Source of the DNA: Glaciecola sp034112105
GTDB taxonomy: Bacteria; Pseudomonadota; Gammaproteobacteria; Enterobacterales; Alteromonadaceae
DNA length: 64,000 nt
Direction of reading: 5' to 3'
Assembly: GCA_034112105.1 (NCBI GenBank)
Contig: JAWUVZ010000086.1
Coordinates: 1 to 64,000, forward strand
Every line of letters begins with the position of its first letter. Within the stretch, counting starts at the first letter, position 1. Made by a program: the position numbers and the translations under genes. Below, in pieces: positions 54,152 to 63,680 of this stretch. The notes below the pieces were generated by a model. That model saw only the letters and a program-made list of their open reading frames with translations. It was not told where the DNA came from and made no database searches.

Positions 54152-54787
54152 ATGATGAATTATGTGAAAATTGTTTTTTTTACGCTACTAATTAGTTTTA
54201 CTGGATGTGTTTCGTCGGTCTTTGCAAAGAGTCCATTTAACGAGATGCCCGAGGGTGTTTATACCGTCGATTTGAGCCATGCATCGGTAGTTTGGAAAGT
54301 ATCACATTTGGGTTTGTCCAATTATGTTGCTCGGTTTGCAGATTTTGATGCCGCTATTGATTACGATTCTTCGGATATTACAAAAAGCACAGTGACTGCC
54401 AAAATTAATCCTATGTCGATTCAAACGGCTTATCCGAATGCAAAAGAGAAAGATTTTAATAATATTCTTGCTACAGACAAAAACTGGTTTAATGCTGCTG
54501 AATTTGCCAGTATCGACTTCGTTTCGACCTCAATAGAAATGACTGGAGAGAAAACGGCTGTGATGCAAGGTAATCTCACCTTCTTAGGCTTATCTAAAGC
54601 CGTTTCGCTTGATGTTAAATTTAATGGCGCAATGCTAAAGCAGCCTTTCAGTGGCAAACCAACGATGGGATTTTCTGCAACCACAATGATAAAACGCACT
54701 AACTGGGGGATGGACAAATATGCACCTAATATTGGCGATGACGTTGAAGTGATGATTGAAGGCGAGTTTGTTAAAACAGATGGTTAA
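54152..54787 (+). CDS. YceI-family exported lipid-binding protein (first copy)
   Basis: 211 aa with a signal peptide (MMNYVKIVFFTLLISFTGCVSSVFA). The mature part starts with VYTVDLSHASVVWKVSHLG, the YceI opening, and continues through the lipocalin-like beta-barrel to FVSTSIEMTGEKTAVMQGNLTFLGLSKAVSLDVKFNG and FSATTMIKRTNWGMDKY. YceI proteins bind isoprenoid or quinone-like lipids in the periplasm. A second ATG at 54155 has better spacing to GGAG. The cytochrome b561 gene starts within its last codons. Confidence 0.9.
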   Translation: MMNYVKIVFFTLLISFTGCVSSVFAKSPFNEMPEGVYTVDLSHASVVWKVSHLGLSNYVARFADFDAAIDYDSSDITKSTVTAKINPMSIQTAYPNAKEKDFNNILATDKNWFNAAEFASIDFVSTSIEMTGEKTAVMQGNLTFLGLSKAVSLDVKFNGAMLKQPFSGKPTMGFSATTMIKRTNWGMDKYAPNIGDDVEVMIEGEFVKTDG

Positions 54788-55358
54788 CAACGTCACTGAC
54801 AAGCAAAATCGATATCATAGCCTAAGTATTTTATTGCATTGGACGGTAGTTATTGGGCTTTTATTTATGTTTGCGAGTGGCTTGTATATGGTCAACGGAG
54901 ACATCAGTAAGGCAGAGCAATATAAGCTTTTTCAAATCCACAAAGCAGCCGGCGTTGTCATGCTGTGGGCTTTATTTATCCGAGTTAGCGTGCGAGTGCT
55001 TACCCCTGCTCTTGAGCCCCCTCAAGGATTTTCAAAGAATGACAAGATAAAAGCAAAAACAGGACATCTAGTATTATACATTGCGGTTGTTATTATGCCT
55101 TTATCCGGCTGGCTAATGGTATCGGCAAGTCCTTTTGGCCTGCCCACTTTCGTATTTGTTGACTGGATAAAGTGGCCCCATATTCCTGGCGTCGCCAGGA
55201 ACAAGGTAATTGAAACGATTGCAAACAATACACATTGGATAACGGCGTCAATTTTGTGTGCACTTATTATCGGCCACGTCGGCGCTGTTATCTGGCATAG
55301 AAAGAAGCACGGGGTGAACTTATTGAATCGTATGTGGTGGTCAAAAGCTAAACGATAG
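54780..55358 (+). CDS. Cytochrome b561 family membrane protein
   Basis: 192 aa from ATG 54780, overlapping the preceding yceI-like gene by 8 bp. Four membrane helices carry paired histidines typical of bacterial di-heme b561: LLHWTVVIGL, QIHKAAGVVML, HLVLYIAVVIMPLSGWLM and HVGAVIWH. Such proteins move electrons between quinone and periplasmic acceptors or protect against superoxide. Flanked by two YceI genes, an arrangement also known from other gammaproteobacteria, pointing to a quinone or lipid-linked redox role. Confidence 0.92.
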   Translation: MVNNVTDKQNRYHSLSILLHWTVVIGLLFMFASGLYMVNGDISKAEQYKLFQIHKAAGVVMLWALFIRVSVRVLTPALEPPQGFSKNDKIKAKTGHLVLYIAVVIMPLSGWLMVSASPFGLPTFVFVDWIKWPHIPGVARNKVIETIANNTHWITASILCALIIGHVGAVIWHRKKHGVNLLNRMWWSKAKR

Positions 55359-55401
55359 ACCATTCGTCATCCTCCCAACTTATATTTTGGAAATCGGTAA
55401 A

Positions 55402-56019
55402 ATGTTAAAAACACACTTTGAATTTGAGTGCACAGTGAAGCCCTCGACGGAGAAAAAAAGCAATTACTTATCTTTTATAACGCTTGTAATCGTTCTGCTG
55501 CTAGCGGGTATTGATTCGTCGCAGGCATCGACTCAAGAAAAACTAACCCTTAGTGCACAAGATAGTCAAATTACCTTTGCTGGCGAACATGTTGGTATGA
55601 CGTTTTCAGGCGTTTTTACCAAGTGGGATGCCGAACTTATATTGCCACCCGCAACATCACCAAAAATAACAGCGACGTTTGATGTTGCGTCCGCAAAAAC
55701 TGGGGACAGCACTTACGACAGCACATTACCTGAGGGAGATTGGTTTGATGTTGAAAATCACCCCACTGGTGTATTTAAAAGCAGTCAAATTATCGCCAAA
55801 GACAATGATTATGAAGTAACGGGGACGTTAACATTGCGCGGTATCAGCCAACCGGTTTCATTCTTGTTGAAGAATAACAGCACAACACTAACGGCAAGTT
55901 TCAGTATAAACCGACTCGCGTATAAAATTGGAATGGATTCAGATCCTGACGCTGAATGGGTAAGCAGAGAAATAACAATGACGTTAACCTTGCTCAAAGA
56001 AAATAAAAAGGGAATTTAA
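55402..56019 (+). CDS. YceI-family exported lipid-binding protein (second copy)
   Basis: 205 aa from ATG 55402, with an upstream TTG in the same frame not preferred. A hydrophobic stretch (about 27-45: FITLVIVLLLAGIDSSQASTQ) works as a signal sequence. The barrel is recognisable by ITFAGEHVGMTFSGVFTKWDAEL, DWFDVENHPTGVFKSSQI, YEVTGTLTLRGISQPVSF and ASFSINRLAYKIGMDSD. It is clearly diverged from the first copy (few identical stretches). It is the third gene of the yceI-cybB-yceI unit. Confidence 0.9.
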   Translation: MLKTHFEFECTVKPSTEKKSNYLSFITLVIVLLLAGIDSSQASTQEKLTLSAQDSQITFAGEHVGMTFSGVFTKWDAELILPPATSPKITATFDVASAKTGDSTYDSTLPEGDWFDVENHPTGVFKSSQIIAKDNDYEVTGTLTLRGISQPVSFLLKNNSTTLTASFSINRLAYKIGMDSDPDAEWVSREITMTLTLLKENKKGI

Positions 56020-56210
56020 AGTCAGCGGAAATTTAAATGTGAAGTTAAATAGACGGCTCGTTGCTTGAAAATCAAGGATTTATTCAAAATTTGATTGTTT
56101 TTTGTGACTAAATGATAAAGTTTGTCGCTAATTGCTGAATAAATCTGTAGAATCCGCGCCCAACAATCCAAGGGGGTTTTCCCTTCGCATTTATTTATTG
56201 AGAGTAAAAC

Positions 56211-58040
56211 ATGCCTTCAGCCATTGCAAATCTTCGCAATATCGCGATTATCGCTCACGTCGACCACGGTAAAACGACCCTAGTTGATAAGCTTCTTCAA
56301 CAATCAGGCACATTAGAAAGCCGAGGTGTAGCCGAAGAACGCGTAATGGATTCAAACGACATTGAAAAAGAACGTGGTATTACGATCCTTGCTAAAAACA
56401 CAGCAATTAACTGGAATGAATACCGCATCAATATCGTGGATACGCCAGGACACGCTGACTTCGGTGGTGAGGTCGAACGTGTTATGTCTATGGTCGACTC
56501 TGTGCTGCTATTAGTGGATGCGCAAGAAGGACCAATGCCGCAAACGCGTTTCGTAACGCAAAAAGCCTTCGCACAAGGCCTTAAGCCAATTGTTGTTATC
56601 AACAAAATTGACAAGCCGGGTTCACGTCCTGATTGGGTAATTGATCAAGTATTCGATCTCTTTGACAATCTGGGTGCTACTGACGAACAGCTTGACTTCC
56701 AAGTTGTTTATGCGTCTGCAATTAATGGCTGGGCGACAATGGATTACAACGTACCTAGTGACAGCATGCAGCCTTTGTTCCAGGCTATCGTTGACCAAGT
56801 AGAAGCGCCAAACGGCGACCCTGCGGCTCCATTACAAATGCAAATTTCACAACTTGATTACAATTCCTATGTTGGTGTAATTGGTGTTGGCCGCATCACT
56901 AGCGGTACCGTAAAGATAAATCAGCAAGTAACTGTCGTTAACGCCAAAGGCGAGAAGCGTAATGGTAAAGTTGGTAAAGTATTAGGTTATTTAGGCCTCG
57001 AACGCCATGATATTGAATCTGCAGATGCAGGGGATATTGTTGCAATTACGGGTTTAGGCGAGTTAAAAATTTCCGATACAGTGTGTGATGTTAACCACGT
57101 TGTAGCACTTAAACCTTTATCTGTTGACGAACCAACCGTTATCATGACTTTCCAAGTAAACACGTCTCCATTTGCAGGTAAAGAAGGTAAGTACGTTACA
57201 TCACGTAATATCCTTGAACGCTTACAACACGAATTAGTGCACAACGTTGCCCTGCGTGTTGAAGAGATGAGCGATCCTGATAAATTTAGGGTTTCGGGTC
57301 GTGGTGAGCTTCATTTGGGTATATTGATTGAAAACATGCGTCGAGAAGGTTACGAGTTAGCAGTATCTCGTCCAGAAGTTATTCTGAAAACGGTAGATGG
57401 CAAGCTGATGGAACCGTTCGAAACACTGACGATCGACGTTGAAGAACAACATCAAGGTGCTATGATTGAGCAACTCGGTATGCGTAAAGGTGAAATGACG
57501 AACATGACACCAGACGGCAAAGGTCGCACACGTGTCGACTTCATCATTCCAAGTCGTGGCTTAATTGGTTTTCAAACTGACTTCATGACAATGACATCTG
57601 GTTCTGGTCTGATTTATCACTCGTTTGACCATTATGGCCCGCACAAAGGCGGAAGTATTGGTACACGTAAAAATGGTGTACTGATTGCTAACGCTACAGG
57701 TAAAGCGCTTACCAACGCAATATTTAACTTACAAGAACGTGGTCGCATGTTTATCGGACATGGTATTGAAGTTTATGAAGGTATGATTATCGGTATTCAC
57801 AGCCGTGAAAACGACTTAACTGTGAATGCGCTTAAAGGTAAGCAGCTAACCAACGTTCGTGCTTCAGGTACTGATGAAGCGCAGACCTTAGTACCACCAA
57901 TTGTTTATACACTTGAGCAAGCGTTAGAATTTATTGATGATGATGAGTTAGTGGAAGTAACCCCCCTGAGCATACGCCTTCGTAAGAAGCTATTGTCAGA
58001 GAACGAGCGGAAGCGAGCTGGTCGTCCTAAAAAGGATTAG
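56211..58040 (+). CDS. typA: GTP-binding protein TypA/BipA
   Basis: Ribosome-associated translational GTPase important under stress and low temperature. 609 aa (E. coli 607). The G-domain has AHVDHGKTTLVDKLL (G1), RGITILAKN (G2), DTPGHADFGGEVERV (G3) and NKIDKPGSRP (G4). It continues with EF-G-like domains and the BipA-specific C-terminal part (RASGTDEAQTLVPP). GAGAG precedes the ATG. A short AAGGG/CCCTT hairpin lies in the leader at about 56170-56186. A terminator follows at 58074-58097. Confidence 0.98.
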   Translation: MPSAIANLRNIAIIAHVDHGKTTLVDKLLQQSGTLESRGVAEERVMDSNDIEKERGITILAKNTAINWNEYRINIVDTPGHADFGGEVERVMSMVDSVLLLVDAQEGPMPQTRFVTQKAFAQGLKPIVVINKIDKPGSRPDWVIDQVFDLFDNLGATDEQLDFQVVYASAINGWATMDYNVPSDSMQPLFQAIVDQVEAPNGDPAAPLQMQISQLDYNSYVGVIGVGRITSGTVKINQQVTVVNAKGEKRNGKVGKVLGYLGLERHDIESADAGDIVAITGLGELKISDTVCDVNHVVALKPLSVDEPTVIMTFQVNTSPFAGKEGKYVTSRNILERLQHELVHNVALRVEEMSDPDKFRVSGRGELHLGILIENMRREGYELAVSRPEVILKTVDGKLMEPFETLTIDVEEQHQGAMIEQLGMRKGEMTNMTPDGKGRTRVDFIIPSRGLIGFQTDFMTMTSGSGLIYHSFDHYGPHKGGSIGTRKNGVLIANATGKALTNAIFNLQERGRMFIGHGIEVYEGMIIGIHSRENDLTVNALKGKQLTNVRASGTDEAQTLVPPIVYTLEQALEFIDDDELVEVTPLSIRLRKKLLSENERKRAGRPKKD

Positions 58041-58073
58041 TCTGGCGCCTCAGCTCCGTTAGTAAATAAATTA

Positions 58074-58097
58074 AACCCAGCAATTGCTGGGTTTTTT
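58074..58097 (+). terminator. Terminator of typA
   Basis: AACCCAGCA (from 58074) pairs with TGCTGGGTT (to about 58092), followed by six T residues. It begins about 35 bases beyond the typA stop. Confidence 0.85.
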
Positions 58098-58204
58098 ATT
58101 ATCTACTAGCCATATAATAAACATTGTAGAAAACTGAACCTATTTGTCACTTTTAACGTAGACTTTAGTTTATAAAATCAATAACTCAAAGAGATAATGT
58201 GTTT

Positions 58205-59251
58205 ATGACGATTCGCCAAAGTTACCTACCTATGCTTATATTCACGTTAGTTTTTGCCAGCACTGTGAATGCGCAGTCTTGGGGGGGTAGAGGTGAAAGT
58301 AAAACTAAAGTGTTGGTTGAGCCTTTGGCGTATCAAGCTCAGCAATCTAGTCTTGAAGCTGTAGGCACTGCGGAAGCGGTGAAATCCATTATTTTATTCC
58401 CAGCAGTTAGTGAAAGAGTCATGTCGGTCAACTTCGTCCCAGGCCAACAGGTGGAAAAGGAACAAGTTTTATTGACACTGTATAATGAAAGGGAAGCAAT
58501 TGCGTTCGAACGCGGGAAAATACAGTTAAAGGACGCAACACGAGAATACAACCGCTTAGTAGAGAGTCGCAAAAAAGGTGCTGCAGCGCAGAGCCAAGTA
58601 GATATTGCTAGCACGCAGCTCGCCTTTGCAGAAATTGCAGTTAAAGAGGCAGAAGTTGCACTAAGAGAACGGATTGTCAAAGCTCCTTTTAGCGGTATTG
58701 TTGGCTTCACTGACGTGGAGGTCGGTGACCGTATTACTCAACAAACCAGAATCACTACGTTGGATGATAGGAAAACCCTTTTTATTAACTTTTCAGCACC
58801 TGAAGTAGCATTGACGGTGCTCAGTAGTCAACCTGAAGTAACACTGACGCCTTGGCAAAACCGCGACGTTAATATTAGCGCAAGCATCGCACAAATAGAC
58901 ACTCGAATTAGTGAGCAAGACCGCACAATCAAAGTCAGAGCAAAGCTAGATAATGTAGAAGATAAATATCGACCTGGTATGAGCTTTAGAGTGACGTTAT
59001 CGGTTAAAGGGCAAGAGTATGTTGCTATTCCTGAAGCTGCACTATTGTGGGGCGCAACTGGCGCATACGTTTGGCAAATGTTTGATGGCAAAGCCAATAG
59101 AGTAGATGTACAAATACAAGAACGCTTGCGTGGGACAATTTTAGTGATTGGAGAATTTAACGCTGAGGCAATGTTGGTGGTGGAAGGGGTGCAACAGTTG
59201 CGACAGGGGCAAAGTCTTGAGGCGTTAAATAAGCCTGAGGCCGTGTCATGA
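58205..59251 (+). CDS. RND efflux periplasmic adaptor (HlyD/MFP family)
   Basis: 348 aa from ATG 58205 with a signal peptide cut near TVNAQS. It shows the membrane-fusion pattern: lipoyl half (VMSVNFVPGQQVEKEQVLLTLYNE), helical hairpin (about 95-165), second lipoyl half (RIVKAPFSGIVGFTDVEVGDRI) and beta-barrel domain. The gene overlaps the RND pump gene by 4 bp (ATGA). The adaptor bridges the inner-membrane pump to an outer-membrane channel; no TolC-like gene is adjacent, so the channel must be encoded elsewhere. Confidence 0.95.
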   Translation: MTIRQSYLPMLIFTLVFASTVNAQSWGGRGESKTKVLVEPLAYQAQQSSLEAVGTAEAVKSIILFPAVSERVMSVNFVPGQQVEKEQVLLTLYNEREAIAFERGKIQLKDATREYNRLVESRKKGAAAQSQVDIASTQLAFAEIAVKEAEVALRERIVKAPFSGIVGFTDVEVGDRITQQTRITTLDDRKTLFINFSAPEVALTVLSSQPEVTLTPWQNRDVNISASIAQIDTRISEQDRTIKVRAKLDNVEDKYRPGMSFRVTLSVKGQEYVAIPEAALLWGATGAYVWQMFDGKANRVDVQIQERLRGTILVIGEFNAEAMLVVEGVQQLRQGQSLEALNKPEAVS

Positions 59252-62200
59252 AAAAAAATGATTCAAGTCAAATAAACGATTTACCCTCACTCTCTATTCG
59301 CCGTCCTGTGCTAGTTATGGTAATGAATCTGCTTATTATTTTGGCAGGCTTTGCCGCCATTAATGACTTGGAAATTAGAGAACTACCCGATGTAGACCGC
59401 CCAATCGTCACTGTTTCGGCTAGTTATCCTGGAGGTTCTCCTGAGACTGTTGATAGTGAAGTAACCAGCCGTTTAGAGGGGGCGGTTGCCAGAGTCAGTG
59501 GTGTTGACTCTATTAACGCCTCTAGTGAAGAAGGCTCTTCACGGATTCGTGTGGAATTTCGCCCCGGCACTGACCTCGAAGATGCTGCAAATGAGCTCCG
59601 TGAATCAGTTAGCCGAGTGCAACGCATGTTACCTGCAGAAGTTGAGCAGTTATCAATTATAAAAGCAGACAACGACGCTCAGGCAGTTGTAAGCTTAGCC
59701 ATAAGTAGCGACAGCCTCGATATGGAGACGTTAACCGAACGTGTTGAAGTTGACTTAGCGCCGCTATTTTTGAGTATTCCCGGCGTTGCTGATGTGTCAC
59801 TAGACGGTCAACGCCAGCGCGTTATGCGAGTATCTGTCGACCCATTACGATTGACCAGCTTCAACCTTTCCATGACCGACGTGTCTGCAGCTTTGCGCTT
59901 AGCGCCATTCGATGTGCCTGCTGGCAGTGTTAAATCGCAAGACCAAGAATTGATTGTCAGAGCTGATGCAACCTCTGTATCTACACAAGATATTGAGCAA
60001 ATTTTAATCTCCGGTGATACTCGAATAGGTGATGTTGCGAGTGTTTATTTTGGCCCCGCCGATGCCCGTAGTATGGTCAGACTTGATGGCAAACCCGTTG
60101 TAGGCTTAGGTATTATCCGACAGGCGCGCTCCAATACTATAGAAATTTCTGATGAAGTGTTGGCGATGGTTAAAAGCCTAGATACCCGCTTTACTGACCT
60201 AAATATTGTTGTCACATCCGATGATGCAGAATTTATTCGTAGTTCGGTAAATGAAGTAATGGTATCTCTAGGGCTAACTATATTATTAGTTATTGGCACA
60301 TTATGGCTGTTTTTAGGTAGCTTCAGAGCTACCTTAGTGCCAGCACTGTCGATACCAGTCTCATTAGTCGGTGCGCTAGTTATCATGTGGGTCCTTGGCT
60401 TCTCTATCAATATCCTAACCTTACTAGCGTTAGTACTTGGAACCGGGCTTATTGTTGATGATGCCATTGTGGTATCCGAAAACATTCAACGCCGCCGTGC
60501 CCAAGGCATGGGGTCAAGAGCCGCCGCGGTTTTAGGTACAAGAGAAGTTTTCTTTGCGGTCGTTGCCACCACTGCTGTCCTTGCTGCAGTTTTTATTCCT
60601 ATCGCTTTTTTGCCATCTACTGCCGGCAGACTATTCAGAGAGTTTGGTGGAGTGCTAGCTGGCGCAGTAATAATTTCTTCATTCGTTGCATTGAGTTTAG
60701 TACCAGCGTTAACAGCCAAATTGCCGAAAAAGACTACAAGTAATAGCTTTTTTGACCGTACGCTAGGTGCCTTTGGTACTCGCATGTTAAATGGGTATAT
60801 GGCTGTGCTTCACCAGTCTTTGCGTTTTTCATGGTTAACAGTGCTAGTATCAGTTTTATCTGCTGGCGGCGCTGCATTGCTTTATGAACAAATTGAAAAT
60901 CAACTTTTACCTGCTGAAGACAGAGGTGTTATTCGGGTTTTTGCGCGTGGTCCCGATGGTGCCGGATTAAATTATATGAATCGACAAGCCGAGAAAATGG
61001 AAGAGATCCTGCTGCCTTATGTTAAGGACGCAGACGTCGATTCGATTTATACGGTTGTTGGCCGCTGGGATCCTAATTTAGTTTTCATCACTGTACCACT
61101 TGCACATTGGGACGAGAGAGAGAAGTCACAGCAAGAAATTATAAATGAAATGCGACCGAAGCTTGCGGCGATTCCGGGAGCCCCGGCGCGTGCATTTGGC
61201 AGTAACAGCCTAAATCTGCGTGGTCAGGGTGGCGGCTTGGAATTGGCGCTTACAGGTGATACCTACGCACGTATTTATGAGTCTGCACTGGCTTTCGGTA
61301 AACTTATTGAAGAAACACTGCCCGAGCTTGGCAGGCCTAATATTGGTTACCAGCCAACCCAACCACAACTAAGAGTGAACATTGATAGACGCAGAGCAGA
61401 GGAATTAGGCGTACCTTTCAGTGATATATCGACGACATTAAGAGCCGCCATCAGTGGCGACGACATAACCGATCTAAATATTGGCGATCAAGCGATCCCA
61501 TTAATATTGGAGTCATCGAAGAGGAACACTGCTAATCCGTCCGATTTAACGAACCTCTTCGTCAAATCAAATAACGGAATTTTAGTGCCATTATCGAGCC
61601 TCGCATTTATTAGTGAAGAGGGCGTTGCCGCTGAATTGGAGCGTCATGCTCAGCGCAGAGCTATTGAAATTGATTTAGAGCTACCTGGCAGTATAACGAT
61701 GGCCGAAGCTGTTGAGCGAATACGTGATATCGCTAATCAAAATCTACCGGATGGGATAGGACTCGTGTTTTTAGGCGAAGCGCTTACTTTTGAAGAAACC
61801 TCGAACCAAATTGCCATGACCTATTTATTTGCATTCGTTATTGTATTGCTTGTGTTGGCAGCTCAATTTGAGAGTATTAATAGTGCAATTGTGGTCATGC
61901 TAACAGTACCTTTTGGTATCGCAGCTGCTATCTATGCCCTTTACCTTACTGGCACATCGATCAATATTTATTCTCAAATAGGACTCGTCATGCTCATCGG
62001 CTTAATTGCAAAAAATTCTATTCTATTAGTTGAATTTGCTGACCAACTGCGAGATCGAGGTATGGCAGTTAATGACGCGATAGTTCAGGCTGCAGCTGTT
62101 CGATTACGTCCAATAATGATGACCTTAATGTCGACAATATTAGGTGGATTGCCCTTAATACTGTCAACGGGCGCAGGCGCTGAATCAAGAAATTCTATTG

Positions 62201-62358
62201 GTTGGGTGGTGTTTGGTGGCTTAGGTATCGCTGTTGTTTTTACCCTATTTTTAACGCCCGTTTTATACAAGTTCATTGCTCCATTCTCAAAGCCGAGAGC
62301 CGATGAGAGTGAGCGCTTAGAAACTGAACTTGAGGCTGCAGATCAACAAAATCTCTAA
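59248..62358 (+). CDS. RND-family multidrug efflux pump (AcrB/MexB-like)
   Basis: 1036 aa, usual length for HAE-1/HAE-2 type RND transporters. Twelve membrane segments flank two large periplasmic loops. The proton-relay Asp pair is seen in GTGLIVDDAIVVSEN. SFRATLVPALSIPVSLVGA is in the membrane domain, and the duplicate half shows the matching GLIAKNSILLVEFA segment. Coupled to the adaptor by a 4-bp overlap. The specific drugs or metabolites are not evident; no regulator gene of TetR or MarR type is adjacent. A hairpin without a T-run lies just after it (62392-62430). Confidence 0.96.
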   Translation: MKKNDSSQINDLPSLSIRRPVLVMVMNLLIILAGFAAINDLEIRELPDVDRPIVTVSASYPGGSPETVDSEVTSRLEGAVARVSGVDSINASSEEGSSRIRVEFRPGTDLEDAANELRESVSRVQRMLPAEVEQLSIIKADNDAQAVVSLAISSDSLDMETLTERVEVDLAPLFLSIPGVADVSLDGQRQRVMRVSVDPLRLTSFNLSMTDVSAALRLAPFDVPAGSVKSQDQELIVRADATSVSTQDIEQILISGDTRIGDVASVYFGPADARSMVRLDGKPVVGLGIIRQARSNTIEISDEVLAMVKSLDTRFTDLNIVVTSDDAEFIRSSVNEVMVSLGLTILLVIGTLWLFLGSFRATLVPALSIPVSLVGALVIMWVLGFSINILTLLALVLGTGLIVDDAIVVSENIQRRRAQGMGSRAAAVLGTREVFFAVVATTAVLAAVFIPIAFLPSTAGRLFREFGGVLAGAVIISSFVALSLVPALTAKLPKKTTSNSFFDRTLGAFGTRMLNGYMAVLHQSLRFSWLTVLVSVLSAGGAALLYEQIENQLLPAEDRGVIRVFARGPDGAGLNYMNRQAEKMEEILLPYVKDADVDSIYTVVGRWDPNLVFITVPLAHWDEREKSQQEIINEMRPKLAAIPGAPARAFGSNSLNLRGQGGGLELALTGDTYARIYESALAFGKLIEETLPELGRPNIGYQPTQPQLRVNIDRRRAEELGVPFSDISTTLRAAISGDDITDLNIGDQAIPLILESSKRNTANPSDLTNLFVKSNNGILVPLSSLAFISEEGVAAELERHAQRRAIEIDLELPGSITMAEAVERIRDIANQNLPDGIGLVFLGEALTFEETSNQIAMTYLFAFVIVLLVLAAQFESINSAIVVMLTVPFGIAAAIYALYLTGTSINIYSQIGLVMLIGLIAKNSILLVEFADQLRDRGMAVNDAIVQAAAVRLRPIMMTLMSTILGGLPLILSTGAGAESRNSIGWVVFGGLGIAVVFTLFLTPVLYKFIAPFSKPRADESERLETELEAADQQNL

Positions 62359-62391
62359 TTTTTTACACCTCAAACGCAATATAATTAGCAT

Positions 62392-62430
62392 AACGGGTGA
62401 CCAGGCGCTTTTTGCCTATAGTCACCTGTT
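62392..62430 (+). other. Long hairpin after the RND pump gene
   Basis: AACGGGTGAC (62392-62401) pairs with GTCACCTGTT (62421-62430), with a G-U pair, and AGGC pairs with GCCT inside. No T-run follows, so it is a weak terminator candidate or an mRNA 3'-end stabiliser. Confidence 0.4.
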
Positions 62431-62547
62431 ATGAAATATTCCTACAAGTTCTTTAGTAATCAAAATTTGTCCTTTAAACTCGACAGTCATTCTATATTGT
62501 CAACCAACAGCCACGCTGCCAAAGCATGAAAAATCAAAGGACCCGCA

Positions 62548-63672
62548 ATGAACTTTAGTGATAAACCAGACCGTAAAGCATCAAAAGCCTACAAATGGGA
62601 AAAGTACATAGGCACTGGTATATTGCCTATGTGGATTGCTGACACCGAATTTCGTTGCGCAGAACCTATTTTGGAAGCATTGCATAAACGGATTGAAGAC
62701 GGTTTACTCGGCTACACGTTACCAGCACATGATACTGATGCGATTAATGCAGTAGTTAACTGGTGTGAAAAGCAATATAATTGGCAGGTCGACCCCAAGT
62801 GGATTGTCTGGACTCCCGGTGTTGTGCCCGCATTTAACGTTGCAATACAAGCCTGTTGTGATGCTGGTGATACTGTTATCGTGCAAACACCTAATTACCC
62901 GCCTCTGCTAGCAGCGCCCAGTATCAATGGACTAAATAGAACTTGTGTACCAACTATTGAAGTTGACGGACGTTGGACTATCGATTTTAGTGCATTAGAA
63001 AGTGCCGCAGCAGACCCCAAAGCAACGATCTTTATTATGTGCAATCCGATGAATCCTGTTGGTTCAGTTCTCACTCAAGCAGAGTTGGATAGAATCGCTA
63101 GTATCTGTCGAAAACATGAGGTTATGCTTTGTTCCGACGAAATCCACTGCGATTTAATATTAGATGATGTTAATCATCTGCCCGCCGGTGCACACAAAGA
63201 ATTAAGCGCTCATTCGATCACGCTAATGGCCGCGAGTAAAACATTTAACGTTGCTGGCTTAGGTACTTCATTCGCCATTATTCCAAATACGGCATTACGA
63301 GCAGCATTTAATAAGTCTGCTCGAGGAATTGTCCCATGGGTAACTGTCACCGGTTTAACAGCAACCAATGCCGCTTTTAGACTCTGCGACGATTGGCATC
63401 AAGCTGAACTAGACTATTTGAAAGATAACCGTGATTACTTAGTCTCTGAGATAAACAAAATACCGGGCTTAAGAGCCATTTCGCCCGCAGCCACCTTTTT
63501 ACTTTGGGTTGATGCGAGTGGCCTAAATGTATCAAACACACAAAAATGGTGCGAGGAAAAAGGTATTGGGCCTTCACCCGGTCGAGACTTTGGCGAGAAA
63601 GATTTTTTTAGACTCAACTTTGGTTGTTCTCGCGACTATTTAGTAGAAGCAATTACAAAGCTGTCCTCTTAA
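62548..63672 (+). CDS. PatB/MalY-type PLP-dependent C-S lyase (aminotransferase class I/II fold)
   Basis: 374 aa. The N-terminal ILPMWIADTEFRCAEPILEAL is the MalY/PatB opening. NPMNPVGSVL, CSDEIHCDLIL and the PLP-lysine motif AASKTFNVAGLG are present, as is FRLNFGCSRDYL with the substrate-carboxylate Arg. Members release H2S, pyruvate and ammonia from cystathionine or cysteine conjugates. The ATG has only a weak AAAGG-like site (ATCAAAGG) ahead of it. It ends eight bases before the convergent DUF4920-like gene. Confidence 0.93.
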   Translation: MNFSDKPDRKASKAYKWEKYIGTGILPMWIADTEFRCAEPILEALHKRIEDGLLGYTLPAHDTDAINAVVNWCEKQYNWQVDPKWIVWTPGVVPAFNVAIQACCDAGDTVIVQTPNYPPLLAAPSINGLNRTCVPTIEVDGRWTIDFSALESAAADPKATIFIMCNPMNPVGSVLTQAELDRIASICRKHEVMLCSDEIHCDLILDDVNHLPAGAHKELSAHSITLMAASKTFNVAGLGTSFAIIPNTALRAAFNKSARGIVPWVTVTGLTATNAAFRLCDDWHQAELDYLKDNRDYLVSEINKIPGLRAISPAATFLLWVDASGLNVSNTQKWCEEKGIGPSPGRDFGEKDFFRLNFGCSRDYLVEAITKLSS

Positions 63673-63680
63673 CGAGGACT

